DNA of 64,000 bases. It comes from an uncultured Paracoccaceae bacterium. Lineage in GTDB: Bacteria > Pseudomonadota > Alphaproteobacteria > Rhodobacterales > Rhodobacteraceae. Under the pieces are notes generated by a model, which did no database searches, was not told the origin of the DNA, and saw only the letters and a list, made by a program, of their open reading frames with translations. The position numbers and the translations under genes were made by a program. The stretch is taken from assembly GCA_947496605.1 (NCBI GenBank), contig CANMDF010000002.1, forward strand, positions 558,001 through 622,000. The letters are read 5' to 3'. This document shows, piece after piece, positions 17,946-26,062 of the stretch (the first letter of the stretch is position 1; each line of letters starts with the position of its first letter).

Positions 17946-18494
17946 TCATGCGATGGCTCCGGCGGCTTGCGCGACGGCGCGGGCGTCATCGTAGCGCAGG
18001 TGGCGAAATACGATGCAGTCTTCGCCATCAACGATATCGCGCCGTTCTTCCACCGCACCCAATCGCGTCGCGAGCGCGATAGACCGCGTATTGGTAGGCG
18101 CGATCAAGGAAATCAGCGGCTCAAGTCCAAGCGTCCGCCCGGCCCATTCGCGCACGGCGCACGCGGCCTCAAACGCGTAAGAGCGGCCTTCATACCCATC
18201 AAACATATGCCACGCCATCTCAGGCTGCGGCCATCCGACATGGTTGATGATGCCGACACGGCCTGTCGCCACGCCACTGGTGCGCTCAGTCACCGTGAAA
18301 AACCCGTACCCATGCCAGTTCCAATGACCGATGCCTGAAATAAAGCCGTACCATGCTTCGCGTTCAGACCCTGACCCACCAACGGTATCCATGCGCGCGG
18401 ATCCGGTGACCCACGCGGTGAACGCCGCAAGGTCCCGCTTTTGCGGGCCGCGCAGGACAAGCCTTGCAGTGGTAAGTGTAGGTGCGGGTGTCAT
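17946..18494 (-). CDS. GNAT-family N-acetyltransferase (RimJ/RimL type)
   Basis: A 182-aa acetyltransferase of the Acetyltransf_3 kind. TTARLVLRGPQKRDLAAF at residues 7-24 is the typical N terminus of RimJ/RimL-like members; VATGRVGIINHVGWPQPEMAWHMFDGYEGRSYAFEA holds the acetyl-CoA loop and is quoted only for orientation around residues 74-108, with the Q/RxxGxG/A equivalent at GYEGRSYA. LISLIAPTNTRSIALATRLGAV is the family's C-terminal signature. The acceptor is unknown. It lies between ffh and the chorismate mutase gene on the same strand. Confidence 0.88.
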   Translation of the reverse strand: MTPAPTLTTARLVLRGPQKRDLAAFTAWVTGSARMDTVGGSGSEREAWYGFISGIGHWNWHGYGFFTVTERTSGVATGRVGIINHVGWPQPEMAWHMFDGYEGRSYAFEAACAVREWAGRTLGLEPLISLIAPTNTRSIALATRLGAVEERRDIVDGEDCIVFRHLRYDDARAVAQAAGAIA

Positions 18495-18524
18495 GTCAGA
18501 TCAAATATTTCGCGTGTTGTGTGT

Positions 18525-18567
18525 GCCGGAGCCTCCGGCGGGAGTTTTTGTAGGCAAGATGATATGC
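18525..18567 (+). repeat. extragenic repeat, CCTCCGGCGG plus CAAGATGATA tail
   Basis: In the gap between the ffh and GNAT genes, GCCGG/CCGGC forms a short stem, followed by GGGAGTTTTTG and the word CAAGATGATA (18555-18564). The CCTCCGGCGG core (18532-18541) recurs at 35450-35459 and the CAAGATGATA tail at 53661-53670. The T run makes it terminator-like on the plus strand, although both flanking genes are on minus. Confidence 0.6.
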
Positions 18568-18570
18568 GGG

Positions 18571-20073
18571 CTATTTCTTTTTCCCGAAACCAGAGAGGCC
18601 GGGGGGCAGTTGCATGCCGCCGCCGCCCAGACCCGGCAGGCCGCCGGGCGGCATTTTGCCTTGCAGCGCTTTGGCGGCTTCGGCCATCGCTTTGGGGTCG
18701 TTAATGTCGGGCATGCCACCTTCAGGGCCGCCTTTGCCGAACATGCCTTTCATAGCCTGTTTCAGCATCCCGCCTTTGCCCATCTTCTTCATCATATCGG
18801 CCATCTGGCGGTGTTGTTTGACCAATTTGTTCAGCTCGGACACTTCAAGCCCTGCGCCTTTGGCGATCCGCTTCTTTCGGCTGGCGGCCAACAGGTCAGG
18901 GTTGGCCCGTTCTTTCTTGGTCATAGAGTTGATTAGTGCCACTTGCCGTTTCAGGATGCTGTCATCCATGCCAGCCGCGGCCATCTGTTTTCCCATTTTG
19001 GCAGCGCCCGGCATCATACCCATCATGCCTTCCATGCCGCCCATTTTCATCATCTGCTCAAGCTGCATTTTCAGATCGTTCATGTTGAAGCGACCTTTCT
19101 GAAAACGCTTCATCATTTTCTCGGCTTGTTCAGCCTCGATCGTGTCTTGTGCCTTTTCGACCAGCGCAACAATGTCGCCCATGCCAAGGATGCGGCCTGC
19201 GATGCGTTCTGGCTCAAACGTCTCAATCGCGTCCATCTTTTCGCCCAAGCCGACAAAGCGGATCGGCTTGCCAGTAATGGCCCGCATTGAGAGTGCCGCA
19301 CCGCCACGCCCATCGCCGTCCATCCGGGTCAGGACCACGCCTGATACACCGATCTTGTCGTCGAATTCTTGGGCGACATTGACGGCGTCTTGACCCGTCA
19401 AACCATCGACGACCAAAAGCGTCTCACGCGGGTTTGCTACGTCACGGACTGCGGCGGCCTGCGCGATCAGTTCGGCGTCGATGTGCAGACGTCCTGCTGT
19501 GTCGAGCATATAGACATCATACCCGCCGAGGCTAGCTTGGGTCTTGGCGCGCTTGGCAATGGAAACAGGGTCCTCACCCTTTACGATTGGCAGTGTGTCG
19601 ACGCCTATTTGCCCACCCAAGATCGCCAATTGTTCCATCGCGGCGGGGCGGTTGGTGTCAAGTGATGCCATCAGCACCCGTTTGCCTTCACGTTCTTTCA
19701 GGCGTTTGGCCAACTTTGCCGTGGTCGTTGTCTTACCCGACCCCTGCAAACCGACCATCAGGATTGGGGCAGGTGGGTTGTCGATTTTCAGCGCACCAGG
19801 GTCTGCGTCACCGGTCAACACATGTTGTAGCTCGTCATGGACGATTTTGACGACTTGTTGGCCAGGGGTGATCGACTTGGTCACCGCTTGCCCAGTTGCT
19901 TTTTCCTGCACTGCCTTGATGAAGTCACGTGCGACAGGCAGCGACACATCGGCCTCAAGCAAAGCGACACGCACTTCGCGCAGCGCTGTTTTCACGTCAT
20001 CATCCGACAGCGCACCTTGCTTGGTGAGTTTGTCAAAGACGCCTGAGAGGCGTTCGGAGAGATTTTCAAACAT
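18571..20073 (-). CDS. ffh: signal recognition particle protein Ffh
   Basis: Ffh is the SRP54 GTPase that, with 4.5S RNA, delivers ribosome-nascent chains to FtsY and the translocon. The 500-aa protein has the N domain (1-90), G1 GLQGSGKTTTTAKLA near 107-121, G3 DTAGRLHID near 190-198, G4 TRMDGDGRGG near 248-257, and a methionine-rich M domain from about 330 (MMKMGGMEGMMGMMPG) that binds the signal sequence and RNA. The C-terminal tail has PGLGGGGMQLPPG-type low complexity. The 4.5S RNA gene itself is not in the flanking sequence. Confidence 0.97.
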   Translation of the reverse strand: MFENLSERLSGVFDKLTKQGALSDDDVKTALREVRVALLEADVSLPVARDFIKAVQEKATGQAVTKSITPGQQVVKIVHDELQHVLTGDADPGALKIDNPPAPILMVGLQGSGKTTTTAKLAKRLKEREGKRVLMASLDTNRPAAMEQLAILGGQIGVDTLPIVKGEDPVSIAKRAKTQASLGGYDVYMLDTAGRLHIDAELIAQAAAVRDVANPRETLLVVDGLTGQDAVNVAQEFDDKIGVSGVVLTRMDGDGRGGAALSMRAITGKPIRFVGLGEKMDAIETFEPERIAGRILGMGDIVALVEKAQDTIEAEQAEKMMKRFQKGRFNMNDLKMQLEQMMKMGGMEGMMGMMPGAAKMGKQMAAAGMDDSILKRQVALINSMTKKERANPDLLAASRKKRIAKGAGLEVSELNKLVKQHRQMADMMKKMGKGGMLKQAMKGMFGKGGPEGGMPDINDPKAMAEAAKALQGKMPPGGLPGLGGGGMQLPPGLSGFGKKK

Positions 20074-20140
20074 TGGCCAAAGCCCTCGTCATTTTTTCGG
20101 TTGCCTCACGTATATAGGTACGCTTGGCGAAAAGCAGTAA

Positions 20141-20214
20141 CGCCCCCGTGGGCGCGACGCGCTGACGGAGGGCGATCCCCTGTAGTCGGGGACCGGAAAG
20201 CTGAAGCTATCCGG
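20141..20214. other. three consecutive hairpins upstream of ffh
   Basis: The ffh upstream gap holds a run of perfect small stems: CGCCC/GGGCG (20141-20145 with 20150-20154), TCCCC/GGGGA (20176-20180 with 20188-20192), and a composite CCGGA/TCCGG stem (20193-20197 with 20210-20214) enclosing AGC/GCT and a TGAA loop. There is no T tract, so they are not simple terminators. They could be a structured RNA or a leader; the SRP RNA tetraloop signature is absent. Confidence 0.4.
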
Positions 20215-20228
20215 ATGTTAAGCGGCGT

Positions 20229-20729
20229 TTACGCTTCTGATTGGAGTGAGTCAATATCTTGAGAGAGCCAAGCGTTGATCGCCTCAACCCCGCGCTTTGC
20301 CCCGTGCCCGCTGACGTAAACTGGCGTGGTCGGGTGTGTCCCTGCATCCATCCCGCCGTCCAGCACCAGCGCGATGCGGTGGGTCGTGCCGCCTTCGCTG
20401 CTGTGACTGTTTTGCAGGACGGCCCGATCCAGATGTTCCAACTTATGTTTGACAGTTGTCCGTCCGCGAAAAGTTGAATGCCTTAGTTCGAGAAGATTGC
20501 GACTGCGATCTAGGATCAAGTCATCGCGCCGCACAAAGACAACGATAAAGATCGCCAGAAAGAGAGGGATCGCGATGAGCCCCCAAAAAGTGTCTGTCAT
20601 ATTGCCTTCGAAGAGAGACTTTAGACCGAATGCGATAACCGCGAGTAAGAACCCACATAACATAATGGAAACAATCCATGGGACGGATCGCATGATCAGT
20701 TGCTCAGGTGTGTTCCGGACAATTTTCAT
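20229..20729 (-). CDS. two-helix membrane protein, unknown function
   Basis: A 166-aa protein with two membrane helices, near residues 16-36 (VPWIVSIMLCGFLLAVIAF) and 46-66 (TFWGLIAIPLFLAIFIVVF). The following 90 residues look cytoplasmic and begin RRDDLILDRSRNLLELRHSTF, resembling the PH-like sheet that follows paired helices in several small bacterial membrane families. It has no catalytic motif that I recognise. It is on the minus strand upstream of ffh, 155 bp away, and close to the DoxX gene, so no partner is obvious. Confidence 0.7.
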   Translation of the reverse strand: MKIVRNTPEQLIMRSVPWIVSIMLCGFLLAVIAFGLKSLFEGNMTDTFWGLIAIPLFLAIFIVVFVRRDDLILDRSRNLLELRHSTFRGRTTVKHKLEHLDRAVLQNSHSSEGGTTHRIALVLDGGMDAGTHPTTPVYVSGHGAKRGVEAINAWLSQDIDSLQSEA

Positions 20730-20753
20730 GCCCTTAGGTTTAGGGCCGGCAGT

Positions 20754-21113
20754 CTATGGGATCAACCTTGCGATCTGATCGCGGTAAGCAAAAGCCACGG
20801 TTCCAGTGCCCACCATCAACATCAGCATATGCCAATAGGGTGGACCTACCCAGATCAATAGCGCGCTGAGCCCCACGATCATCGTGCCCAACAACAGCAA
20901 CCCAGCAGGCCCTTGCCAGCCGCGCACCCAAAGCATAGCCGCGCCGACCACCTCGATCGACCCTGTGATGTAGCGCGGGAATTGTCCAAAGCCTATGGCT
21001 TCGTAAATGGCGACATCTGTGCTGAAGCTGCCCAGTTTGCGCAGTCCGAAATACAAAAATGCGATCGTGAGCACGGCGCGTAGACCGGTGATAAGTGGTG
21101 AGGTGTGTGTCAT
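20754..21113 (-). CDS. DoxX-like membrane protein
   Basis: A protein of about 119 aa with four hydrophobic segments, at roughly residues 8-26, 48-64, 70-88 and 93-110, the DoxX/DoxD-like layout. The pattern LTIAFLYFGLRKLGS at the N terminus is characteristic. I use ATG 21113 (MTHTS); an upstream in-frame start at 21125 would add MWLG. DoxX-type proteins often accompany oxidoreductases, and the FMN azoreductase gene lies 36 nt upstream on the same strand, so the two are likely one transcript. The biochemical role is not known. Confidence 0.8.
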   Translation of the reverse strand: MTHTSPLITGLRAVLTIAFLYFGLRKLGSFSTDVAIYEAIGFGQFPRYITGSIEVVGAAMLWVRGWQGPAGLLLLGTMIVGLSALLIWVGPPYWHMLMLMVGTGTVAFAYRDQIARLIP

Positions 21114-21149
21114 GCCCAGCCACATAGTGCGTTGGGCATGAAGTCCAGC

Positions 21150-21689
21150 TTAGGCCGCTTTTTCCGCTAACACGTCTTTGGCGCTATGGACGGTAATGTC
21201 GTCAATTCCGATAAAGCGTAGCACGTGGCTCATGTGAGGGGTCGCGAAATCCATAGGCGCACCTACGGGAACGCCTCCGGATGCCACAGCGACAATAGCC
21301 TTTTTGCCGGTGACCAGTCCAATCGGCCCGTCCGCAGTATAGGCAAATGTGACCTTCGGGCGCGCAATCAAGTCAATCCAGGCTTTCAGTGCCGCTGGCA
21401 TACCAAAGTTATACATCGGCATCCCGATCAGGATGATGTCTGCGGATTTGATCTCGGCGATCAATGCATCGGACAAGGCCAAGACGTCGCGGTCTGTCGC
21501 TGTGAGGTCTGCTTCGCCGATAAGCCGTGTTGAAATCCATGTGTCGTCAATTTGCGGTAAGGGGGTTTCTGCCAAGTCCCGTGTGATGACACGGGCTGGT
21601 GCAAGGTCTTGCAAGAGCTGTGCCGTTGCCGCGCGGCTGACTGACCCTTGTGTTGTGCCTGAGGCATTGATGTGCAGTACGGTTGTCAT
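21150..21689 (-). CDS. FMN-dependent NADH-azoreductase (AzoR family)
   Basis: A 179-aa flavodoxin-fold quinone/azo reductase. The N terminus VLHINASGTTQGSVSRA binds the FMN phosphate (residues 4-20), MPMYNFGMPAALKAWIDLIARP at 92-113 is the signature of the family, and VASGGVPVG at about 135-143 contacts the flavin ring. AzoR enzymes mainly reduce quinones in vivo by two electrons. It is divergent from a LysR regulator 103 bp away, which is probably its controller, and is followed by the DoxX gene. It is slightly shorter than the 201-residue E. coli AzoR. Confidence 0.9.
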   Translation of the reverse strand: MTTVLHINASGTTQGSVSRAATAQLLQDLAPARVITRDLAETPLPQIDDTWISTRLIGEADLTATDRDVLALSDALIAEIKSADIILIGMPMYNFGMPAALKAWIDLIARPKVTFAYTADGPIGLVTGKKAIVAVASGGVPVGAPMDFATPHMSHVLRFIGIDDITVHSAKDVLAEKAA

Positions 21690-21733
21690 TTGATTGCTCC
21701 TTCAGTGCGTTTGATCTCAAGTAGGCTATTGCA

Positions 21734-21769
21734 TTCGCGAACGATATGGCTGATTTTCAACACGATATG
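21734..21769. promoter_or_regulatory. LysR-type divergent regulatory region upstream of azoreductase
   Basis: Between the azoreductase and LysR genes there is a TTCGCGAA palindrome (21734-21741) and two direct copies of ACGATATG (21741-21748 and 21762-21769) 21 bp apart, two helical turns. This is a plausible regulator site for the divergent pair; no firm -35/-10 assignment was made. Confidence 0.4.
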
Positions 21770-21792
21770 TTTGCCAGCGCACAGGACAGTAC

Positions 21793-22671
21793 ATGGATAA
21801 CTGGGACGAAATTAGAACGGCTTTTCAGGTGGCCCGCAAAGGTACTGTCAGTGGCGCGGCAGAGCAATTGGGTGTGCATCATGCTACCGTGATCCGTCAT
21901 ATTGATGCGTTAGAGCAGCGGTTGGGTGTAAAGCTATTTCAGCGCCATGCGCGGGGGTACACCGCGACTGAGGCGGGTCAAGACCTGTTACAGGTCGCGC
22001 AAGCAACAGATGATCAGTTCACCCAACTGGCTGGCCGGATCAAAGGCCAAGGCGAAGGTGTATCCGGAGATTTGGTGGTGACGTCGTTGGGGATGGCATC
22101 GCGGATGCTCACCCCAATTTTGGTTGATTTTCAGGCTGAACATCCAGAAGTGCGGGTGCGCTACCGGACTGGTGACCGTGTATTTCGTTTGGAATATGGC
22201 GAGGCGCATGTCGCGATCCGTGCCGGAACGATGCCGGAAGAGCCTGACAATGTCGTGCAACCGTTCATGCAACAGCAGATGGCTTTGGTAGCGTCAGACG
22301 CATACGTCGCCCGCTATGGGTTGCCCAAGGATGAAGCGGACCTGCAAAACCATGTCTTTGTGACCCATGATAGTGACAGCAGCCGCGCTCCGTTTACCCG
22401 TTGGTTGCGAGAGATCGTAACAGAAGATCGCTTTACCTACCGCGCCACTGAGAACCGCAATATGCAGGATGCGATCATAGCGGGCGCGGGCGTTGGGTTT
22501 GTCTTAGCACAAGAGCTGGCGAACCATCCCGAATTGACCGAGGTCATTCCGCGCCGCGAAGAATGGTCCGCGCCCCTTTGGATCGTGACTCATGTGGATT
22601 TGCACCGGACCACCAAAGTGCAGTCGTTCCTGCGTTTCCTCAAAGATCGCATTAAGACGCTCGAGTGCTAG
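21793..22671 (+). CDS. LysR-family transcriptional regulator
   Basis: A 292-aa LysR regulator. The DNA-binding region reads FQVARKGTVSGAAEQLGVHH then ATVIRHIDALEQRLGVKLFQRHARGY at residues 10-55, and the remainder is the substrate-binding-like domain (GDLVVTSLGMASRMLTP onward). It is divergent from the azoreductase/DoxX pair and overlaps the downstream EamA gene by seven bases, so it may control both the reductase and the exporter, for example in response to an electrophile or quinone. That link is an inference from gene order. Confidence 0.92.
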   Translation: MDNWDEIRTAFQVARKGTVSGAAEQLGVHHATVIRHIDALEQRLGVKLFQRHARGYTATEAGQDLLQVAQATDDQFTQLAGRIKGQGEGVSGDLVVTSLGMASRMLTPILVDFQAEHPEVRVRYRTGDRVFRLEYGEAHVAIRAGTMPEEPDNVVQPFMQQQMALVASDAYVARYGLPKDEADLQNHVFVTHDSDSSRAPFTRWLREIVTEDRFTYRATENRNMQDAIIAGAGVGFVLAQELANHPELTEVIPRREEWSAPLWIVTHVDLHRTTKVQSFLRFLKDRIKTLEC

Positions 22672-23549
22672 TGTCAGGACTACGCGCTGGGCATCTTGCG
22701 ATGCTGGTGTTTTCGATGTTGGTGGCGGGGTCGTTTGCGCTGGGATCCCTCGCTGCGAATGAGATATCGCCAAGTGCGCTGAATGCAGTCCGGTTTTGGA
22801 TTGCAACAGCCATCATTGGCGGCGTGGCGATGGCCACGACAGGGATCACGCGCGATGCCTTGCAGGCACCTTGGCGCTATGCGGTGCTGGCCGTTTTTCT
22901 GACGACTTATTTCGTTTTGATGTTTGAAGGGTTGAAGACGGCCCCACCGGTCAGCGCTGCTGCGGTTTTTACATTGACGCCTATCCTGACCGCTGGCTTT
23001 GGCTGGCTGTTGCTACGCCAAGTGCTGACCTCGCGTATGGCGCTTGCGTTGCTGATCGGTGCGTTGGGCGCGATTTGGGTGATCTTTCGCGCTGATGTCG
23101 CAGCCATCTTGCGGTTTGAGGTGGGGCAGGGCGAGATGATTTATTTTTGGGGTTGCGTGGCTCATGCGATTTATACTCCGCTGATCCGCAAACTGAACCG
23201 TGGCGAAACGGCTGTGGTGTTTTCCTTTGGTGTGCTGCTGGCGGGATCGCTGTTGTTGACGGTTTGGGGCTGGAATGAGTTGGTAACGACGAATTGGCAT
23301 GGGTTGCCGCTGATTGTGTGGATCACAATCATTTACACAGCTGTGTTCGCCAGTGCGGCGACATTTGTGTTGTTGCAGTTCGCGGCGCTGCGTCTGCCCA
23401 GCTCCAAGGTGATGGCTTATACCTATTTGACGCCATCTTGGGTGATTGTGTGGGAACTGGCCTTGGGAGGCACGCCGCCGCCTGCGTTGGTATTGGCAGG
23501 GTTGCTGCTGACGATTACGGCGCTGGTCTTGTTGCTGCGCGACGAATAG
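22665..23549 (+). CDS. EamA/DMT-family transporter
   Basis: A 294-aa ten-helix transporter with two EamA repeats (about 10-140 and 152-290). The motif SALNAVRFWIATAII and PVSAAAVFTLTPILTAGFGW, then LPSSKVMAYTYLTPSWVIVWE in the second repeat, are typical. The GTG start overlaps the end of the LysR gene by 7 nt, so both are coupled. The stop abuts the stop of the convergent ArsR gene. The transported molecule cannot be deduced. Confidence 0.9.
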   Translation: MLVSGLRAGHLAMLVFSMLVAGSFALGSLAANEISPSALNAVRFWIATAIIGGVAMATTGITRDALQAPWRYAVLAVFLTTYFVLMFEGLKTAPPVSAAAVFTLTPILTAGFGWLLLRQVLTSRMALALLIGALGAIWVIFRADVAAILRFEVGQGEMIYFWGCVAHAIYTPLIRKLNRGETAVVFSFGVLLAGSLLLTVWGWNELVTTNWHGLPLIVWITIIYTAVFASAATFVLLQFAALRLPSSKVMAYTYLTPSWVIVWELALGGTPPPALVLAGLLLTITALVLLLRDE

Positions 23550-23873
23550 CTAGCTCTTGAGTTCTTGCTGCAGGAAGTTTTCAAACGCATCCAGATCAAT
23601 CGCATCCATCTGTCCAAACGCTTGCATCCACACGGAAGCTTCGCGCAGTGCGTCTGGCTCAAGCTTACACCATTTTACGCGCCCGCGTTTTTCTTGGGTA
23701 ATCAGCCCGGCGATTGTGAGCACCGTGAGATGCTTGGAGATTGCCGCTAATGACATCTCAAACGGCTCAGCTACGTCTGTGACCGCCATATCGTCTTCTA
23801 GCAACATCGCGAGGATCGCGCGGCGCGTCGGGTCGGCGAGGGCCGAGAAGGCTTGGTCCAGCTGAGCAGTCAT
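23550..23873 (-). CDS. ArsR-family winged-helix regulator
   Basis: A 107-aa ArsR regulator in the group that usually accompanies SRPBCC/AHSA1 proteins: QAFSALADPTRRAILAMLLEDDMAVTDVA, then FEMSLAAISKHLTVLTIAGLI, the recognition helix, at about residues 32-52, and KWCKLEPDALREASVWM. There is no AHSA1 gene next to it; the only neighbour is a convergent EamA gene. I start at ATG 23873 because a 16-bp palindrome, the presumed operator, lies inside the longer frame. The three N-terminal cysteine-type metal ligands of classical ArsR are missing, so it is not a metal sensor of the usual kind. Confidence 0.88.
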   Translation of the reverse strand: MTAQLDQAFSALADPTRRAILAMLLEDDMAVTDVAEPFEMSLAAISKHLTVLTIAGLITQEKRGRVKWCKLEPDALREASVWMQAFGQMDAIDLDAFENFLQQELKS

Positions 23874-23879
23874 AGAAGC

Positions 23880-23920
23880 GATTAAGCGGCCCCATGCGGA
23901 AACGTCAACCAATTGGTTGA
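23880..23920 (-). promoter_or_regulatory. ArsR operator palindrome and promoter
   Basis: TCAACCAATTGGTTGA at 23905-23920 is a perfect 16-bp palindrome. On the minus strand it overlaps a TTGACG -35 (23903-23908), with TTAATC (23880-23885) 17 bp later as -10. The predicted start point falls on the ATG at 23873 itself, so the mRNA may be leaderless. AACC-AATT-GGTT-type dyads are known targets of this ArsR group. Confidence 0.55.
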
Positions 23921-24080
23921 ATATTCCAAATTGAGTTTGCGGTGCGAAACGTCACAGTTTTCATCGTTGGTGAGAATGCTAAGGCTTTGAAAAAATGTAA
24001 CTATATGCGTTTCTACACCTGCTTGACTCTTAATGGGGCAAATCATAGACCCTTCCCAACCTTGTGAGGGGTGCAAACCG

Positions 24081-24413
24081 ATGTCCGAACCGCATGACGC
24101 TGACCGCCTAAAGGCACTCGAAGCGAAGATTGCGGCGCTCAAAGAGCCGGAAGTCGTCAAGCATCATTCAGAAGAACATTATTCTCAGGCGCAACTTGCC
24201 TGGCGGATGGTGATAGAGCTTGTAGCCGGTCTTGGGATTGGCTTTGGCATCGGATACGGGATCGACACCCTTTTGGGCACAACCCCGATTTTCTTGGTGC
24301 TGTTTATATTTTTTGGCCTCGCGGCTGGTGTTCTGACCATGATGCGATCCGCCAAAGAGGTCCAACGCAAGCAGCTTGAGGCTGCGAAAGAAAAGGGTGA
24401 CGCACGTGGCTGA
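24081..24413 (+). CDS. atpI: F0F1 ATP synthase accessory protein AtpI
   Basis: AtpI (subunit I, about 110 aa) is a two-helix protein that assists assembly of the c ring. The helix pair is [19 protein letters not shown] and [18 protein letters not shown], near residues 52-98, after an N-terminal charged coil ([14 protein letters not shown]). The 16 extra residues from an upstream in-frame start at 24033 are probably not translated; GAGGGG lies 9 nt before ATG 24081. It leads the F0 operon: the atpB start overlaps its stop. A TTGACT box at 24023-24028 with a weak -10 is a candidate promoter. Confidence 0.93.
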   Translation: MSEPHDADRLKALEAKIAALKEPEVVKHHSEEHYSQAQLAWRMVIELVAGLGIGFGIGYGIDTLLGTTPIFLVLFIFFGLAAGVLTMMRSAKEVQRKQLEAAKEKGDARG

Positions 24414-25152
24414 AGAAAAAGAAGGTGGTCTGGTATTCCATCCGCTTGACCAGTTTATCGTCAAACCATTGTTTGGTGACGGCCCAGTACATTGGTACAC
24501 AGTCACAAACCTGACGGTTTGGATGGTCATTGCCCTTGCAGCGATTGTCGCTGTGTTCGTGATGGGCAGCCGCGGTCGCGCTGTGATCCCAACGCGTTTG
24601 CAGTCGATCGGCGAACTGATCTACGGCTTTATCTATAAGATGGTCGAAGACGTGTGTGGCAAAGACGGCCTGCGCTACTTCCCATATATTATGACGTTGT
24701 TCTTGTTCATTCTGTTCTCGAACTACCTTGCGCTGATCCCAATGTCTTATTCACCGACGTCGATGATTGCTGTCACTGCGATCCTTGGTTTTGGTGTGTT
24801 CTTCGCGGTTACGATCCTCGGCTTTGTCAAGAATGGCCCTGCTTTCCTTGGCTTGTTCTGGATGTCAGACGCCCCTGCAATCTTGCGTCCCATCATTGCG
24901 GTAATCGAAGTGATCTCGTACTTCGTACGCCCGGTTAGCCACTCTATTCGTTTGGCAGGTAACATCATGGCGGGTCACGCGGTTCTAAAAGTGTTCGCGG
25001 GCTTTGCTGCCCTGACACTGGTCAGCCCGGTTGCCATCTTTGGTATTGTCGCAATCTACGGGCTTGAGGTGCTGGTTTGCGGCATTCAGGCTTATGTTTT
25101 CACTATTCTGACGTGCGTCTATCTGAAAGACGCGCTTCACCCCGCACACTAA
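24406..25152 (+). CDS. atpB: ATP synthase F0 subunit a
   Basis: Subunit a carries the proton half-channels of the F0 motor. It has 248 aa, five or six membrane helices, and the essential arginine in [14 protein letters not shown] at about residues 178-191. [13 protein letters not shown] near the N terminus is typical. I use the GTG at 24406, which overlaps the atpI stop codon; an upstream frame to 24376 inside atpI would add an unlikely basic extension. The F1 genes (atpHAGDC) are not here, as usual for alphaproteobacteria, which keep F0 and F1 in separate operons. Confidence 0.97.
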   Translation: MAEEKEGGLVFHPLDQFIVKPLFGDGPVHWYTVTNLTVWMVIALAAIVAVFVMGSRGRAVIPTRLQSIGELIYGFIYKMVEDVCGKDGLRYFPYIMTLFLFILFSNYLALIPMSYSPTSMIAVTAILGFGVFFAVTILGFVKNGPAFLGLFWMSDAPAILRPIIAVIEVISYFVRPVSHSIRLAGNIMAGHAVLKVFAGFAALTLVSPVAIFGIVAIYGLEVLVCGIQAYVFTILTCVYLKDALHPAH

Positions 25153-25207
25153 CAACGGCGGGGTGTCCCGCCATACTACTCAACTTCCAATCGTAAGGAG
25201 AATTCAC

Positions 25208-25432
25208 ATGGAAGGCGAACTCGCACACATCGGCGCTGGTCTGGCTGCAATCGGTTCCGGCGCTGCCGCAATCGGTGTTGGTACAGTTGCAGGTAACTAC
25301 CTGGCTGGCGCACTGCGCAACCCATCTGCTGCTGCTGGTCAAACAGCAACATTGTTCATTGGTCTGGCATTTGCCGAAGCTTTGGGGATCTTCGCGTTCC
25401 TCGTATCGCTTCTGCTGATGTTCGCGGTCTAA
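25208..25432 (+). CDS. atpE: ATP synthase F0 subunit c
   Basis: The 74-aa c subunit forms the rotating ring. It is two helices with a glycine-rich first helix ([20 protein letters not shown]) and the conserved proton carrier Glu in the second ([17 protein letters not shown]), at about residue 57; the RNPS loop lies between. A strong aaggag site lies 6 nt before ATG 25208. No additional translated leader is needed. The operon order is atpI-B-E-F'-F. Confidence 0.98.
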   Translation: MEGELAHIGAGLAAIGSGAAAIGVGTVAGNYLAGALRNPSAAAGQTATLFIGLAFAEALGIFAFLVSLLLMFAV

Positions 25433-25512
25433 GAACACACCCATATCCTTACGGCTTGGTGGTCGCGTGACCGCGACCACCGGGTAAACATTCAAGGTAT
25501 TCGGGGGCCATC

Positions 25513-26058
25513 ATGGCAACAGAAACAACAGACGTCGCAGGTGTTTGCGTTGATGCAGGGGGTTCCGCCCTTGGCATGCCGCAACTTTGCGCCGATTGGA
25601 TGCCCAACCAGATCTTCTGGTTGTTGGTCACTCTGATCGCTATTTACTTTGTGATGTCCCGCATCGCGCTGCCCCGCATTTCTGCGGTCTTGGCAGAACG
25701 GTCTGGCACAATCACGAATGATATTGCTGCAGCCGAAGAGCTGAAGAACAAAGCGGCCGAAGCTGAAGCCGCTTATGACCAAGCCCTTCTGGATGCCCGC
25801 GCCGAAGCCCAAAAGATCGTGGCCGAAGCGAAAGCAGAAATTCAGGCAGATTTGGATGTTGAGCTTCAAAAAGCTGACGCACAGATTGCGGCCAAGACTG
25901 CTGAAAGCGAAGCCGCCATTGGTGAAATTCGTGCAGGTGCTGTGAAAAGCGTAACGGCCGTCGCCAAGGATACAGCCAAGGAATTGGTTGCAGCCATGGG
26001 TGGCACTGCTGATGCAAAAACGATTACCGCTGCGGTCACCGCACGGATGAAGGGATAA
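25513..26058 (+). CDS. atpF': ATP synthase F0 subunit b'
   Basis: The b' subunit pairs with b to form the peripheral stalk in alphaproteobacteria and photosynthetic species. It is 181 aa with an N-terminal extension containing two cysteines ([16 protein letters not shown]), then a membrane helix [20 protein letters not shown] at residues 29-48, and a long Ala/Glu-rich coiled coil. atpF follows after 4 nt. The name is used for the divergent paralogue; atpG or atpX is used in some annotations. Confidence 0.95.
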   Translation: MATETTDVAGVCVDAGGSALGMPQLCADWMPNQIFWLLVTLIAIYFVMSRIALPRISAVLAERSGTITNDIAAAEELKNKAAEAEAAYDQALLDARAEAQKIVAEAKAEIQADLDVELQKADAQIAAKTAESEAAIGEIRAGAVKSVTAVAKDTAKELVAAMGGTADAKTITAAVTARMKG

Positions 26059-26062
26059 GAAC

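Noticed and set aside
20141..20214. 4.5S SRP RNA gene near ffh
   Set aside because: The characteristic GGAA-tetraloop and surrounding conserved bases of small SRP RNA are not present in the hairpins here.
23874..23912. Longer start of the ArsR gene at 23912
   Set aside because: The extension would place the operator palindrome and -35 within the coding region.
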